This document shows positions 63,618 to 64,000 of a DNA stretch of 64,000 nucleotides, piece after piece. Source of the DNA: Dietzia natronolimnaea (GTDB lineage Bacteria; Actinomycetota; Actinomycetes; Mycobacteriales; Mycobacteriaceae). A program made the translations under genes and the position numbers. Below the pieces are notes generated by a model. The model did not search any database. It had not been told where the DNA came from and worked only from the letters and a program-made list of their open reading frames with translations. Within the stretch, counting starts at the first letter, position 1, and each line of letters starts with the position of its first letter. The stretch lies in assembly GCF_039525805.1 (NCBI RefSeq), contig NZ_BAAAHZ010000009.1. One strand, 5' to 3'.

Positions 63618-64000
63618 GTGACCGAGTCGACCAGTGGACTCAACCGTGTACTGCGGGCAGCGGCCGCGAGGGTTCCCGAACCGCGGGCCGCGCATCGCTT
63701 CCTCAACCGCCTCACCCACCCGCTGCGGATGGACGACTACTCCTCGCTCATCTACCCGTTGTGGTCCTCCCGGGAGCTGCGTGGAGAGGTGGTCACGGTG
63801 CGCCGCGAGGCGGAGGACACCGTCACCCTCGTCATCAAGCCCGGGTGGGGCGCGACCCCGCACTACCAGCCGGGACAGTACCTGGGTATCGGCGTCCTCC
63901 TCGACGGCCGCTGGACCTGGCGCTCCTACTCCCTGACCTCGGCGCCCACCACGGGTCGTGGCGAGTACTCGGTCACCGTCAAGGCCCTGCCCGAGGGGTT
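63618..64000 (+). CDS. Ferredoxin reductase (Rv3230c-like), 3' end outside window
   Basis: The first 127 residues are visible. They include a leader (RFLNRLTHPLRMDDYSSLIYPLW) and the FAD domain with HYQPGQYLGIGVLLDGRWTWRSYSLTSAP, the RxYS flavin motif. The NAD(P)H and 2Fe-2S domains lie beyond 64000. GTG follows AAGGAGG. By gene order it is the orthologue of Rv3230c, and a desaturase would be expected next. It is a paralogue of the gene at 1044. Confidence 0.9.
   Translation, partial: MTESTSGLNRVLRAAAARVPEPRAAHRFLNRLTHPLRMDDYSSLIYPLWSSRELRGEVVTVRREAEDTVTLVIKPGWGATPHYQPGQYLGIGVLLDGRWTWRSYSLTSAPTTGRGEYSVTVKALPEG

Overview
The window is 64 kb of very GC-rich, gene-dense DNA from a mycolic-acid actinomycete (order Mycobacteriales). 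The evidence is the WhiB2 protein, MtrA-MtrB-LpqB, an AccA3/AccD5/AccE5 acyl-CoA carboxylase, FbiA/FbiB for coenzyme F420, a WS/DGAT-family protein and actinobacteria-only families (TIGR03089, DUF3499, DUF6912, the Rv3235 family). Gene order follows, with deletions and insertions, the M. tuberculosis stretch from about Rv3330 down to Rv3230c. Compactness, GC content and missing neighbours suggest Dietzia or a close relative, but genus is an inference. No rRNA, tRNA, CRISPR array, insertion sequence or prophage was seen. A run of 119 Ns (4659-4777) cuts the 3' end of sdhB. The first and last genes run off the window.

Layout: 1-3.0 kb, fatty acid desaturase and its ferredoxin-reductase partner, with a divergent TetR regulator and a palindromic operator between them. 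3.1-8.2 kb, a D,D-carboxypeptidase and the sdhCDAB succinate dehydrogenase operon. 8.4-17.5 kb, nucleoside salvage (cdd, deoA, upp, a purine nucleoside phosphorylase, a phosphohexomutase). This is interrupted by a tightly overlapping operon that looks like a type VII secretion (ESX) export unit: an EspC-like small protein, an NlpC/P60 hydrolase, a Trp/Asp-repeat protein and a YbaB-like protein. 17.7-26.3 kb, an LpdA-type flavoprotein, an iron-box-controlled Fe(III) ABC transporter, glpK and glpD.

26.6-36.6 kb, the acyl-CoA carboxylase genes (biotinylated alpha, beta, epsilon) with Maf, a cupin, biotin ligase BirA (which would biotinylate the alpha subunit), a PH-domain membrane protein, purK-purE and an acyl-CoA dehydrogenase. 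36.7-49.3 kb, envelope and mannose metabolism: an LCP ligase, a WbbL-like glycosyltransferase, GDP-mannose pyrophosphorylase, phosphomannomutase, a TobH-like protein and ManA, surrounding fbiA-fbiB and whiB2. 49.4-60.4 kb, sahH, tmk, mtrA-mtrB-lpqB, comF, hpf and secA. 60.4-64 kb, an Rv3235-family protein, a HAD hydrolase, the WS/DGAT-family protein, a DUF6912 protein and the start of a second ferredoxin reductase.

Most promising leads: the ESX-like hydrolase operon at 11.5-13.8 kb; the paralogous reductase-desaturase cassette with its palindromic operator; the iron box on the ABC transporter; two enzymes whose family catalytic motifs are broken (Rv3259-type zincin and the WS/DGAT protein); a repeated TAnnnT-then-start-codon arrangement pointing to many leaderless mRNAs; and several very strong intergenic hairpins.
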